A stretch of 64,000 bases of DNA from UBA5078 sp964538025 (GTDB lineage: Bacteria > Pseudomonadota > Gammaproteobacteria > Pseudomonadales > Pseudohongiellaceae), in contig CAZICZ010000010.1 in the NCBI GenBank assembly GCA_964538025.1, positions 1-64,000 of the forward strand. The letters are read 5' to 3'. Below are positions 24,509 to 31,864 of this stretch, piece after piece (within the stretch, counting starts at the first letter, position 1; every line of letters begins with the position of its first letter). The notes under the pieces were generated by a model. That model made no database searches, was not told where the DNA came from, and was given only the letters and a program-made list of their open reading frames with translations. The position numbers and the translations under genes were made by a program.

Positions 24509-26140
24509 TCAGGCAGCGCTGGCCGTGTCGAGTTCGAGGCGATTGCGGCCATTTTGCTTGGCCGAATAAAGTGCTTGATCGGCGCGCTCCAACGCTTCGT
24601 GCGGCTTCGCGTCGGAAGACCGGAACATGGCTGCCCCAAGACTGACGGTGATGCGAATGGTCTGCCCGCCATGAACAAAGACTTCCTGTTCCACCAGATG
24701 CCGAATCCGTTCCGCAAACACACGCACCCCGCGAACATCGCAGTCATACAGCATCACGCAGAACTCTTCGCCTCCGAGGCGGCCCGCCACATCCGACTGG
24801 CGCAGGTCCGCCCGAATGATCTGGGCAAACCTCGTCAGCACGTCGTCCCCGGCGGCATGGCCATAGGTGTCGTTGACGCGTTTGAAGTGATCTAGGTCCA
24901 ACATCACCAGGCTAATCGGAATGTCGGGTCGCCGACGCCACGCTTCCCAGTAAGTGTTCAGCTTGTCCATGAAATGGCGGTGATTCATCAGCCCCGTCAT
25001 GCCGTCATGCGTCGCGAGGTTTTTCAGATTCTGCCAGGCAAGAGCACGACTTTTGAGCACTCCGGCGAGATACATGCTCATGCCTATGAGAGCACCCAGA
25101 ACAAGTATCGACACTCTCAAAATCCGGTTATCGATTTGCTGCTTCACGGACTGCAGGTGCGAGGGTGGGGTATGGACCAGAACCTTCCATTGTTCATGGG
25201 ATCGATTGACCAGTTCTCCCCGCTCGAACAAGGGTTCATCGAGATTCAGGATGGCAGAGGGGTCGAGCGTACGCCATGCCCACAGACCAGTGGGGTTGAC
25301 CCATTCGCCCTCGTTTCTTTCCTGCATCTGTTCCCACAGCACCGGCTCATCACGCACCAGCGCGGGGGGCCTGCCAAACATAAAGCCCCACTCCTCTTCC
25401 GCGACTGGGCCGCTTAACCAGTATCCATCACCATTGAGCAAGTAAATGTGGCGAGGAGAGCTGGACGCCAGAATGGCGAAGTCCCGCAGCAGAATAGACG
25501 CCAGATAATTGAGGATAAAAATCCCACGGGACTCCCCCTGCGCATTGAACACCGGCATTGCAAAACGAAGCATCGGCTTAAATGGTTGTTCGATCATGTC
25601 GTTTTCGATATTCAAATCAAGCGACGACACATAGAGCGAGCCCGGAGCCAAGCCTACGGACTCCGTAAAATAGGAACGGTCACCCTTGAATTGCAGTGCG
25701 GCTTCCGGCACCTGTTCTGCCCTTTCCTGCGCGGGCAGGTAGTTCACCCGCAGCCGTTCCTGCCCCTCCTGATCGATCCACCGAAGCTGGTCATAAATGG
25801 CTGACACCTGGGCAAAGGCGATGACCTCCTGCGCAAAGGGGACCGCTTCTTCCGGCACACGGGATTCCATAAGCGTTTGCAAATGCGGGTGTGTGGCAAA
25901 AAAGCGGATATCCCGCATGGCGATGGCCAGATGGCGCTGCAACGTGCGCGCCGCGACGTCCGCTTCCAGTGACTGCTCGATGCGCAGGTTGTCGATGTCG
26001 GCCTGCAACTGAAGGCGTTGCAACGTGAAGAGGGCGAGCGCACTGAGCGCGCTAAGTGCGACAAGGGAAATCAGGAAATAGCGGAGACGTGTGTTCAATC
26101 GGGTAGATTTCCTCTGCTTCTTTCTTACAGAGGAACACAC
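24509..26140 (-). CDS. Membrane diguanylate cyclase with periplasmic Cache-type sensor
   Basis: A 543-residue protein with a first transmembrane helix at about residues 20-40, a large periplasmic region to about 340 that has Cache-like features (FKGDRSYFTESV, GSLYVSSLDLN), a second helix (ILVLGALIGMSMYLAGVL) and a C-terminal GGDEF domain. The catalytic site reads GGEEF and an inhibitory I-site RQSD lies five residues before it, so it should make cyclic-di-GMP and be product-inhibited. The start is GTG after AGGG with tight spacing; a TTG 14 codons on is an alternative. It is divergent from smpB. Confidence 0.88.
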   Translation of the reverse strand: MCSSVRKKQRKSTRLNTRLRYFLISLVALSALSALALFTLQRLQLQADIDNLRIEQSLEADVAARTLQRHLAIAMRDIRFFATHPHLQTLMESRVPEEAVPFAQEVIAFAQVSAIYDQLRWIDQEGQERLRVNYLPAQERAEQVPEAALQFKGDRSYFTESVGLAPGSLYVSSLDLNIENDMIEQPFKPMLRFAMPVFNAQGESRGIFILNYLASILLRDFAILASSSPRHIYLLNGDGYWLSGPVAEEEWGFMFGRPPALVRDEPVLWEQMQERNEGEWVNPTGLWAWRTLDPSAILNLDEPLFERGELVNRSHEQWKVLVHTPPSHLQSVKQQIDNRILRVSILVLGALIGMSMYLAGVLKSRALAWQNLKNLATHDGMTGLMNHRHFMDKLNTYWEAWRRRPDIPISLVMLDLDHFKRVNDTYGHAAGDDVLTRFAQIIRADLRQSDVAGRLGGEEFCVMLYDCDVRGVRVFAERIRHLVEQEVFVHGGQTIRITVSLGAAMFRSSDAKPHEALERADQALYSAKQNGRNRLELDTASAA

Positions 26141-26217
26141 TTTCCCTGGGTGTTCCTTAACTTACATCAAGGCAAAGCACCGGAGGGGATTTCCCTATGC
26201 AGCGGGGGCTTTGCGGG

Positions 26218-26223
26218 TATAAT
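26218..26223 (+). promoter_or_regulatory. Consensus -10 box immediately before smpB
   Basis: A perfect TATAAT ends eight bases before the smpB ATG, which puts the expected transcription start within one to three bases of the start codon. No Shine-Dalgarno sequence lies between, and the -35 region is weak. The smpB mRNA would be leaderless or nearly so. Confidence 0.5.
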
Positions 26224-26231
26224 GCCGCGCT

Positions 26232-26714
26232 ATGGCGAAATCCGGCAAGTCAAAACTCCTCGATACTACCATCGTGCGCAACAAAAAGGCCTCCCATGAT
26301 TTTTTCATGGAAGATACCTTTGAGGCGGGCATGGTGCTGCTCGGCTGGGAAGTGAAAAGCATGCGCCAAAAGAAGGTGCAGCTAACGGACAGCTATGTAC
26401 TGATCAAGGACGGTGAAGCCTGGCTGCTGGGCTGTAATGTGGTGCCGCTGAACACGGCAAGCACCCATGTCATCTGCGAGCCCGACCGCACCAAAAAACT
26501 CCTGCTGCACCGCAAGGAACTCGCCCGCCTGTTCTCGTCCACCGCGCAAAAGGGTCACACCTGCGTGGCGACCAAGCTCTATTGGAAGGGCCCTCACGTG
26601 AAATGCCAGATCGCGCTTGCCAAGGGCAAACAGGCACATGACAAGCGTGAGGTCGTGAAAGAGCGCGAGTGGGCAATCGAGAAACAGCGCGTCGTCAGAC
26701 ACGCGAATCGCTGA
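26232..26714 (+). CDS. smpB: SsrA-binding protein SmpB
   Basis: Binds tmRNA and brings it to stalled ribosomes for trans-translation. The 160-residue protein begins MAKSGKSKLL, has the core FEAGMVLLGWEVKSMRQKKVQLTDSYV, the HxxKKLLLHRKE block and the basic C-terminal tail (KGKQAHDKREVVKEREW) that mimics mRNA in the decoding site. The ATG is the family start despite lacking an SD. Its last 20 bases overlap the Hsp70-like gene on the other strand. The tmRNA gene is only 1.6 kb downstream on the same strand. Confidence 0.96.
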   Translation: MAKSGKSKLLDTTIVRNKKASHDFFMEDTFEAGMVLLGWEVKSMRQKKVQLTDSYVLIKDGEAWLLGCNVVPLNTASTHVICEPDRTKKLLLHRKELARLFSSTAQKGHTCVATKLYWKGPHVKCQIALAKGKQAHDKREVVKEREWAIEKQRVVRHANR

Positions 26715-28179
26715 GCCCTAATCCCCGATACTGCGCAATGGCCAGCCCGGCAGCCACGCTGGTAAAGGGGTCATGTGCCACCACCTTTCCGGGGCACAGA
26801 CGCTCCAGCACTTCTCGTACAGCCGGGATGAGAGAAGACCCTCCCGTGCTGACCACCACATCGATCTGCGTCGCCTCCATGTGCGCCCGCGCCAGCGTGT
26901 CTGTCACCGCTTCCTTAAACTGCTGCAACTGCCCCTTAATCAGCATCTCAAACCGCGCACGTGTCAGCGTGATCTGCACATCGATCTCGGGGATATCCAG
27001 CACCGCTTCTTCCTGCTCGGACAAGGTGGCTTTGAGATCCTTGAGCGCCTGAAACACCAGGTAACTGTAGTTCTGCTTGATCAGTTCATACAGCCGGGTG
27101 AACTTGACCGCCGCCTCGCCCCCTTGTTCGATGCATTGGCGCACCGGGGTGGTGTACTGGTTCTGGTTGAGCATGTAGCTGACTGCCCAGTTCAGGATCA
27201 GATCCTCGTAGCTTTCAAAGGGAAACAGGGTTTCGATTTCGCGGTCTTCGCCCTTGCGGCGCCAGCGCTCTCCCTTGCCCAGCAGCGGAAACAGCAATTC
27301 GCGAAACAGCGTCTGGTCCAGGTGATCGCCGCCAAGGCCAATGCCGTGGATAGCGGCAACCTCAAAGCGCATACCCTCGCGACGCAACACACACAGATCC
27401 AGCGTGCCACCTCCAAAATCCACCGCCAGCAAGGTCCCTGCGCTTGCGCGCGGATTGGCGTGCATATAGCTCAATGCCGCTGCCAACGGTTCCGGATAGA
27501 ACTGCCGCTTGGTGAAGCCGGCATGCTGGCAGGCCTCCGCGAGCCGCTCCATCGCCACGTCATTATGCTTTTCGTCACGCCCCTCAAAATTCACCGGATG
27601 GCCAATACAGGCATAGTCCGCAGGTCCCGTAATCCCGTGCGTCATCAGCGTTTGCTGGATCGCCAAGCGAATCCGCAGCAGGATCGGCGCAATCAGCGCC
27701 ACCAGCCGGAAGGCTTTTTCAAACACCATCAAGCGGGGCACATCCACCCGGCCCAGCATGCGCTTCACGCCCCGGAACAAACGCCCTTTTTCGCCGGCAT
27801 CCACAAAGGCCTGGCCATACACCAGAGAGGTTTCCGCCTTCTCCGGCAGGCCGTGCTCCCCGATCTGCCCCGTGCTGCTGCGCCCCTCACCCAATACCTC
27901 CACGCCCAGTTCCACCTTGCGGCCCATGTTGTTGGCGATGTAAGTGTCGATCGCCTCCTGTCCGGTGCATACCTGAAACTGCCGATCAATATAGGACGCG
28001 GTGGGCATGGTGACACTGTTCTGCTCCAGCCACACCATGTGCACCCGTTCACCATCAAACAGCGCCGCAGCGCTGTTGCTGGTGCCAAAATCCACGCCAA
28101 TGCCCACGTGCGCCGCGGCGTGGACGGGAGACACAAAGAGATCCTGCTGGGCATTGGCGGGGGAAGGATTCGGGGGCAT
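26695..28179 (-). CDS. Hsp70-family protein, YegD-like
   Basis: A 494-residue actin/Hsp70-fold ATPase lacking the DnaK peptide-binding domain. ATPase motifs are VGIGVDFGTSNSAAALFDG (phosphate 1), LAVDFGGGTLDLCVLRREG (phosphate 2) and VVVSTGGSSLIPAVREVLER (adenosine loop). The C-terminus ends soon after the ATPase core, as in YegD, so it is not a duplicate of DnaK. It may be a specialised chaperone without a known client. It has a good vegetative promoter, is divergent from ssrA, and overlaps smpB by 20 bases tail-to-tail. The codon usage looks like its neighbours. Confidence 0.87.
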   Translation of the reverse strand: MPPNPSPANAQQDLFVSPVHAAAHVGIGVDFGTSNSAAALFDGERVHMVWLEQNSVTMPTASYIDRQFQVCTGQEAIDTYIANNMGRKVELGVEVLGEGRSSTGQIGEHGLPEKAETSLVYGQAFVDAGEKGRLFRGVKRMLGRVDVPRLMVFEKAFRLVALIAPILLRIRLAIQQTLMTHGITGPADYACIGHPVNFEGRDEKHNDVAMERLAEACQHAGFTKRQFYPEPLAAALSYMHANPRASAGTLLAVDFGGGTLDLCVLRREGMRFEVAAIHGIGLGGDHLDQTLFRELLFPLLGKGERWRRKGEDREIETLFPFESYEDLILNWAVSYMLNQNQYTTPVRQCIEQGGEAAVKFTRLYELIKQNYSYLVFQALKDLKATLSEQEEAVLDIPEIDVQITLTRARFEMLIKGQLQQFKEAVTDTLARAHMEATQIDVVVSTGGSSLIPAVREVLERLCPGKVVAHDPFTSVAAGLAIAQYRGLGLSDSRV

Positions 28180-28214
28180 GGGGCACTCAACACACGATCA
28201 AAAAAGGGGACGCT

Positions 28215-28243
28215 GTTATAGCGTTTGACCGCCCGCGAGTCAA
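28215..28243 (-). promoter_or_regulatory. Sigma-70-type promoter of the Hsp70-like gene
   Basis: Minus-strand TTGACT (28238-28243) and TATAAC (28215-28220) with the ideal 17-base spacer, about 36 bases before the ATG. Confidence 0.65.
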
Positions 28244-28257
28244 AAACTGCTCGGCCA

Positions 28258-28285
28258 CTTGAACCGCCCAGCGCAGACCCCATAT
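28258..28285 (+). promoter_or_regulatory. Sigma-32-like promoter of ssrA
   Basis: CTTGAAC (28258-28264) and CCCCATAT (28278-28285) with a 13-base spacer, the same arrangement as the grpE heat-shock promoter in this window. The predicted start is about 25 bases before the mature tmRNA 5-prime end. A TAGACT about 20 bases before the RNA (28299-28304 region) could serve as an overlapping vegetative -10 box. Confidence 0.6.
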
Positions 28286-28315
28286 AGGAGACTGTGCTAG
28301 ACTGCACACACTTTT

Positions 28316-28678
28316 GGGGGCGCTTTGGATTCGACGCCGGTATCAAACCCTGAGGTGCATGTCGAGAGGGTATAGACTCTCGTAAATCAATCTATGCAAC
28401 TTCAATAGTTGCCAACGACGATAGCTACGCACTCGCTGCCTAATTAGGCGCAGCGAGCGGTCGCCCCGGGATGCCTGTAAACCGGTTTTTTGCGACTGTC
28501 ATATAGAACAGGATCGCTAGCCTAACGCGCCCAGCGTGAAGCGGCTAAAAGTACTGGGCTCGCCCAAACCACCCTGCCCGTCGGGCCGGTACGGGTTAAC
28601 TTAATAGACGACGCTAAACATGTAGAGCCAAAGGCAGCGGACTGACGGACGGGGGTTCAAATCCCCCCGCCTCCACCA
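28316..28678 (+). ncRNA. ssrA: Transfer-messenger RNA (tmRNA)
   Basis: Rescues stalled ribosomes and tags the nascent chain for proteolysis. The 5-prime end GGGGGCG pairs with CGCCTCC before the terminal ACCA with one G-U wobble, forming the tRNA-like acceptor stem. Nearby are TTTGGATTCGACGCC (D-loop side) and GGGGGTTCAAATCCCCCC (T arm). The internal frame GCC AAC GAC GAT AGC TAC GCA encodes a tag ANDDSYALAA followed by TAA. The 363-base length is normal for a one-piece tmRNA. An intrinsic terminator follows, and smpB lies upstream. Confidence 0.97.
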
Positions 28679-28685
28679 AACAGAC

Positions 28686-28720
28686 AAGCCCATACTTCCA
28701 TAGGAAGTGTGGGCTTTTTT
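28686..28720 (+). terminator. Intrinsic terminator of ssrA
   Basis: AAGCCCATACTTCC pairs with GGAAGTGTGGGCTT around a three-base loop, with one mismatch-type T-G pair, and is followed by a run of six Ts. It begins eight bases after the tmRNA CCA end. The convergent LuxR-type gene ends 36 bases further on. Confidence 0.9.
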
Positions 28721-28755
28721 GTTCAACCAAAAACCGATCACATTAAAATAGCCCC

Positions 28756-29553
28756 TCAGATATACCCCTTCCGGATACAGTCCGCGACCAGTTCCGCGGT
28801 ATTGCGCGCCGTGGACTTGCGCAGCACATTTTTGCGGTGAGTGACGACGGTCTGTGGCGCGATGCGCAGACGCTCGCCGATCTCGGCGGTGGACAGGCCG
28901 TGGCCGAGCAAACGGATGACTTCCAACTCACGCCGCGTGAAGTCCTTTTGCTGCGTCGGCAGCGTGCTGGGCATCACATTCTCCAGTGGTTTCTCCTGGC
29001 ACACATCAATTCCCACGAAAGACGGTTCTCCCTCAAGACCCACCAATGAAAGCTGAAAAGAATGGTGTGCCGCCACGGAGGAAATGTCGGTAAAAACACC
29101 AAAGATCTTCAGAACCTCTCCCTTGTCATCGCATTCCAGAATCTGCATTTGCCTTAAAAAAAGACGATAGCTCCCATCGAGAACTCGCAGTCGAAAGCAC
29201 GCGGTCATTTTGTAACGGGAACATTTGTCGGTAGGAATGCAATGGCGGTAAAAATATTTCATCACCTCATCGCAACGAAGATAATAATGCACCTCATCGG
29301 GGTGCAGGTGATCCAGCAGCATCTGGGCTGAAAAAGCCTGTGATTTGCAGGCAAAGACCTGTTCCACGGAATCACTGACGCGATCAAATGTCAGGGACGG
29401 GACATCAAACACATAATAGAAAAACGGGCCGGGACTCAAGAGCGCACTAGCCGCATCAAGCACGCTCACGCGGGGCAAGGAGGCGGCCAGATTACCGGGC
29501 AAGATGTCAGGGACATTCCAAAGGTGGGTGACAAGCTCGGCGGTAACCGGCAT
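28756..29553 (-). CDS. LuxR-family transcriptional regulator with PAS-like sensor domain
   Basis: A 265-residue regulator. The N-terminal two thirds looks like a PAS fold (FFYYVFDVPSLTFDRVSDSV, a variable helix, then a PAC-like CDDKGEVLKIFGVFTDIS). The C-terminal LuxR helix-turn-helix reads FTRRELEVIRLLGHGLSTAEIGERLRIAPQTVVTHRKNVLRK. There is no receiver domain, so it probably senses a ligand directly. GAGG precedes the ATG by seven bases. It is divergent from the small secreted protein gene across a region with a perfect 18-base palindrome that may be its operator. No autoinducer-binding motif is recognised. Confidence 0.87.
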   Translation of the reverse strand: MPVTAELVTHLWNVPDILPGNLAASLPRVSVLDAASALLSPGPFFYYVFDVPSLTFDRVSDSVEQVFACKSQAFSAQMLLDHLHPDEVHYYLRCDEVMKYFYRHCIPTDKCSRYKMTACFRLRVLDGSYRLFLRQMQILECDDKGEVLKIFGVFTDISSVAAHHSFQLSLVGLEGEPSFVGIDVCQEKPLENVMPSTLPTQQKDFTRRELEVIRLLGHGLSTAEIGERLRIAPQTVVTHRKNVLRKSTARNTAELVADCIRKGYI

Positions 29554-29580
29554 CGCTCATCCTCATTTCTTTTTTTGAAG

Positions 29581-29610
29581 CTTATACCGCCCGCATTCGG
29601 GAACGGGCAA
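29581..29610 (-). promoter_or_regulatory. Candidate promoter of the LuxR-type gene
   Basis: Minus-strand TTGCCC (29605-29610) and TATAAG (29581-29586) with an 18-base spacer, 28 bases before the start codon. The spacer contains the inverted repeat GCCCG/CGGGC. Confidence 0.4.
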
Positions 29611-29648
29611 CCCAATGTGCATAATATTTGTTAAAAATACGACCAAAA

Positions 29649-29666
29649 ATACCGCAATTGCGGTAT
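29649..29666. promoter_or_regulatory. Perfect 18-base palindrome, putative operator
   Basis: ATACCGCAATTGCGGTAT is a perfect palindrome lying between the LuxR-type regulator and the divergent secreted-protein gene, 96 bases from the former and 99 from the latter. Dimeric LuxR-type HTH proteins bind such dyads, so autoregulation or control of the secreted protein is a fair inference. Confidence 0.55.
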
Positions 29667-29764
29667 ATGCCTCCCGCCAAACGAGCGATTACCTTTCTCT
29701 CCCATGGCCTCACACCGGAGACCATCCGATCCACCCTACTTCAATAAGAAAAACGGAGATTCCC

Positions 29765-30382
29765 ATGAGAAATTCCAGACGCGTGATGACAGCATTGCTC
29801 ATTGGCAGCCTGATGTTGTCCGCAGGACAGGTAATGGCGGCCGAAAAGAGCAGCAAATCAAGCAAGAGCGGCGCCGCCGTTGGCAACAAAGAACTGCTGG
29901 CCCGTATTGAACTGCTGGAGCAGGCCCTTGCGTCTCTTCAGGGCAGTAGCGGCGTAGCGGGAGGAGAATACCGACTGTTCACGCTGGCCAATGCGATTGG
30001 CCTGCTGAACGCGCCGGGGACGGGCAGTTTTGAACCGATCGGGAGTCGTGTCCACACGGTGCAGTTCAACACCGACAACACGGGGCTCTGGACACGGGTG
30101 GAATGTACCAGCAATCAATTGAGCGTCTTCGGCGGCACACCGCAGATCCAATCGTCACCGGGCTGCACAGGTTTGGCGTCCAATACCTTCACGTATGTGC
30201 AGGCCGGCGGTCTGCTGGAAATCACTTTTACGGGCGCCCCTGCGCCGATGCTGATGACGGTGAACAGCGATGCCAGTGTTATCGGGGGTGCCACTGGTGG
30301 CACCTTTGGCGATCCCTCGGTTCCCGGAGGTGTCAATGGCGTGGTGACGAACATGTCGGTCGGACTGCGCGTTTCCCCCTGA
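29765..30382 (+). CDS. Small exported protein of unknown function
   Basis: A 205-residue protein with a cleavable signal peptide (RVMTALLIGSLMLSAGQVMA, cut near AAE). A Ser/Lys-rich stretch and a short predicted coiled coil (ELLARIELLEQALASLQG, about residues 42-59) follow, then a Gly/Thr-rich, probably beta-strand domain with one pair of cysteines (EC, GC) that could form a disulfide. GGAG eight bases before the ATG supports the start. It is preceded by the palindrome next to the PAS-LuxR gene and followed by a hairpin. I do not recognise the family; exported or surface location is inferred. Confidence 0.75.
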   Translation: MRNSRRVMTALLIGSLMLSAGQVMAAEKSSKSSKSGAAVGNKELLARIELLEQALASLQGSSGVAGGEYRLFTLANAIGLLNAPGTGSFEPIGSRVHTVQFNTDNTGLWTRVECTSNQLSVFGGTPQIQSSPGCTGLASNTFTYVQAGGLLEITFTGAPAPMLMTVNSDASVIGGATGGTFGDPSVPGGVNGVVTNMSVGLRVSP

Positions 30383-30395
30383 TTCCCCCTCCCGC

Positions 30396-30421
30396 CCTGC
30401 CCGGCACGCCTGTCGGGCAGG
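30396..30421 (+). terminator. Possible terminator after the exported-protein gene
   Basis: Arms CCTGCCCG (30396-30403) and CGGGCAGG (30414-30421) form an 8-bp GC-rich stem with a 10-base loop 14 bases past the stop codon. The trailing sequence is only moderately T-rich (TGTTCTTCTG), and a run of eight Ts comes later at about 30448. Confidence 0.5.
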
Positions 30422-30465
30422 TGTTCTTCTGTAAGCACCTCCTCTGCTTTTTTTTGTCTCCCGGC

Positions 30466-30510
30466 TTGTGTAGCCAAATGGCGTCATCTATAGTGTCGTC
30501 ATTTGGCTAC
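30466..30510 (+). promoter_or_regulatory. Promoter nested in an inverted repeat before the ArsR-type gene
   Basis: Eleven-base arms GTAGCCAAATG (30470-30480) and CATTTGGCTAC (30500-30510) form a perfect inverted repeat with 19 bases between. Inside it TTGTGT (30466-30471) and TATAGT (30489-30494) make a promoter with a 17-base spacer. The downstream gene is an ArsR-type repressor, so binding across the promoter would give autorepression. Confidence 0.65.
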
Positions 30511-30531
30511 GCATCAACAGGAGGTAAGCAC

Positions 30532-30858
30532 ATGAAACTGAGACGAGACCCCTTCCAGGCCATTGCAGACCCGACGCGGCGCGCCATTCTGGTCCTGCTG
30601 GCCGCCCATACGATGACGGCAGGGGCCATTGCGGAGAATTTCGACGCGGCACGGCCGACGATCTCCAAGCATCTGCAGATTCTGGGCGAGTGTGAATTGA
30701 TTCAGGCCACACGCCAGGGACGCGAAATCTATTACGAGCTGCGCATCGACAATCTGCAGGAGATCGACCTGTGGATACACCAGTGCCGCGCGCGCTGGGA
30801 ATCACGCTACCACCAACTGGACACCCTATTGACGACCTTGCAGGAGACCACCCCATGA
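30532..30858 (+). CDS. ArsR-family transcriptional regulator
   Basis: A 108-residue winged-helix repressor: the start DPFQAIADPTRRAILVLLA is typical of the ArsR branch paired with SRPBCC genes, and the HTH is MTAGAIAENFDAARPTISKHLQIL. It has no cysteine pair of the kind used for metal sensing, so it is probably a non-metal ArsR of the SdpR/YdfF type. AGGAGG precedes the ATG. It overlaps the SRPBCC gene by ATGA and is preceded by a promoter set inside an inverted repeat, which suggests autoregulation. Confidence 0.92.
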   Translation: MKLRRDPFQAIADPTRRAILVLLAAHTMTAGAIAENFDAARPTISKHLQILGECELIQATRQGREIYYELRIDNLQEIDLWIHQCRARWESRYHQLDTLLTTLQETTP

Positions 30859-31367
30859 GCCACGCCAGCCTTCGCTTTGACTTCATCGCCGACATCGCCG
30901 CCCACACGCTGACGGTGCGTCGGGAATTCGCCGGGCCGCGCCAACTGGTGTGGGATTGCCACACGCGGCAGGAATACCTGGATCGCTGGTACGCCCCCGC
31001 CCCTTTGATCACCAAAACCAAAAGCTTGCGCTTTGAAGAGGGGGGATATTGGCACTACGCGATGGTGGACCCGGCGGGCACCGAATACTGGAACCGATTG
31101 GACTTTCTGGAGATTCGTCCCATAGATTCCTACACGGGCTTGGACGCCTTCAGCGATGCCGAGGCGGGCATCAACCCCGACATGCCACGCTCGCAATGGA
31201 AAAACACCTTCACGGCGCTGCCCAACGGCCATACGCTAGTAGAGGCCGTGGGCAGTTATGCCTCGGCAGAGGCGCTGGAAACGGTGCTGCAGATGGGCGT
31301 CAAGGCAGGCATCATGTCCGTCCACGAACGGCTGGATGCCCTGCTCATGACGATAGTAACGCCTTAA
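30855..31367 (+). CDS. SRPBCC (AHSA1-type) domain protein
   Basis: A 170-residue START/Bet v1-fold protein of the AHSA1-like group that commonly follows an ArsR regulator. The family pattern is seen in LTVRREFAGPRQLVWDCHTRQEYLDRWYAPAP, GGYWHYAMVDPAG and the C-terminal helix SAEALETVLQMGVKAGIMSVHERLDALL. The fold binds a hydrophobic ligand; the ligand is unknown. The start overlaps the ArsR stop (ATGA). It ends four bases into the cytochrome gene on the other strand. Confidence 0.88.
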   Translation: MSHASLRFDFIADIAAHTLTVRREFAGPRQLVWDCHTRQEYLDRWYAPAPLITKTKSLRFEEGGYWHYAMVDPAGTEYWNRLDFLEIRPIDSYTGLDAFSDAEAGINPDMPRSQWKNTFTALPNGHTLVEAVGSYASAEALETVLQMGVKAGIMSVHERLDALLMTIVTP

Positions 31368-31831
31368 GGAGCAAAGCGCTGGTTGCTCATCGCGGGGGCG
31401 GTGGGGCGTTGCAGGACGATAAACCCATAGCCGTGGTTCTGATGGCATACATTACAACCGTTGGTGAGCGCATCGTAGGCGGAGGCAAAACCGGCGCTGT
31501 CTTTCGCCTCGACGGCGGCGGCCAGCGCATCGAGAGGCTCGGCGGTCAGCCCGTTCAGCATCTCGACGATTGATTCCCCCTTGTAGCGCGGGCGCAGCAC
31601 CGCCATGTCGGCAATCCCCTCTTTCAGGGCATCGACCGTATAGGCGGCCAGCGGCCAGTTTCCCGCCTCGGCAGCAAACCAGAGCTTGCCGTGCTGGACC
31701 TGCAGGGACTCCATGAGGTCACCGAGGCCCGGCACATACTTGTTCGGGTCCTTGGGGGGCGGCTGGGCCGTCACAGCCCCCCACTGCGATGCGATCAGCA
31801 GAAGTGCCACACCTGCTTTCCATCCTGCCAT
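31364..31831 (-). CDS. Exported single-haem cytochrome c-like protein
   Basis: A 155-residue protein with a signal peptide (cut after about residue 22, VTAQ) and one haem-binding CNVCH at residues 126-130. The haem motif lies near the C-terminus of a mostly helical region (LGDLMESLQVQHGKLWFAAEAG), a layout reminiscent of cytochrome c-prime four-helix bundles, in which the CxxCH lies in the last helix. It lies 33 bases downstream of the NhaC-type gene on the same strand and may be cotranscribed with it. A role as electron acceptor for the nearby oxidases is speculative. Confidence 0.8.
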   Translation of the reverse strand: MAGWKAGVALLLIASQWGAVTAQPPPKDPNKYVPGLGDLMESLQVQHGKLWFAAEAGNWPLAAYTVDALKEGIADMAVLRPRYKGESIVEMLNGLTAEPLDALAAAVEAKDSAGFASAYDALTNGCNVCHQNHGYGFIVLQRPTAPAMSNQRFAP

Positions 31832-31864
31832 CGTGTACCTCCTTGCGGTCTGTAAAGAACCTTC

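Noticed and set aside
26773..28221. A 482-codon open frame opposite the Hsp70-like gene
   Set aside because: The minus-strand protein has unmistakable Hsp70 motifs; the plus frame has none and is a shadow.
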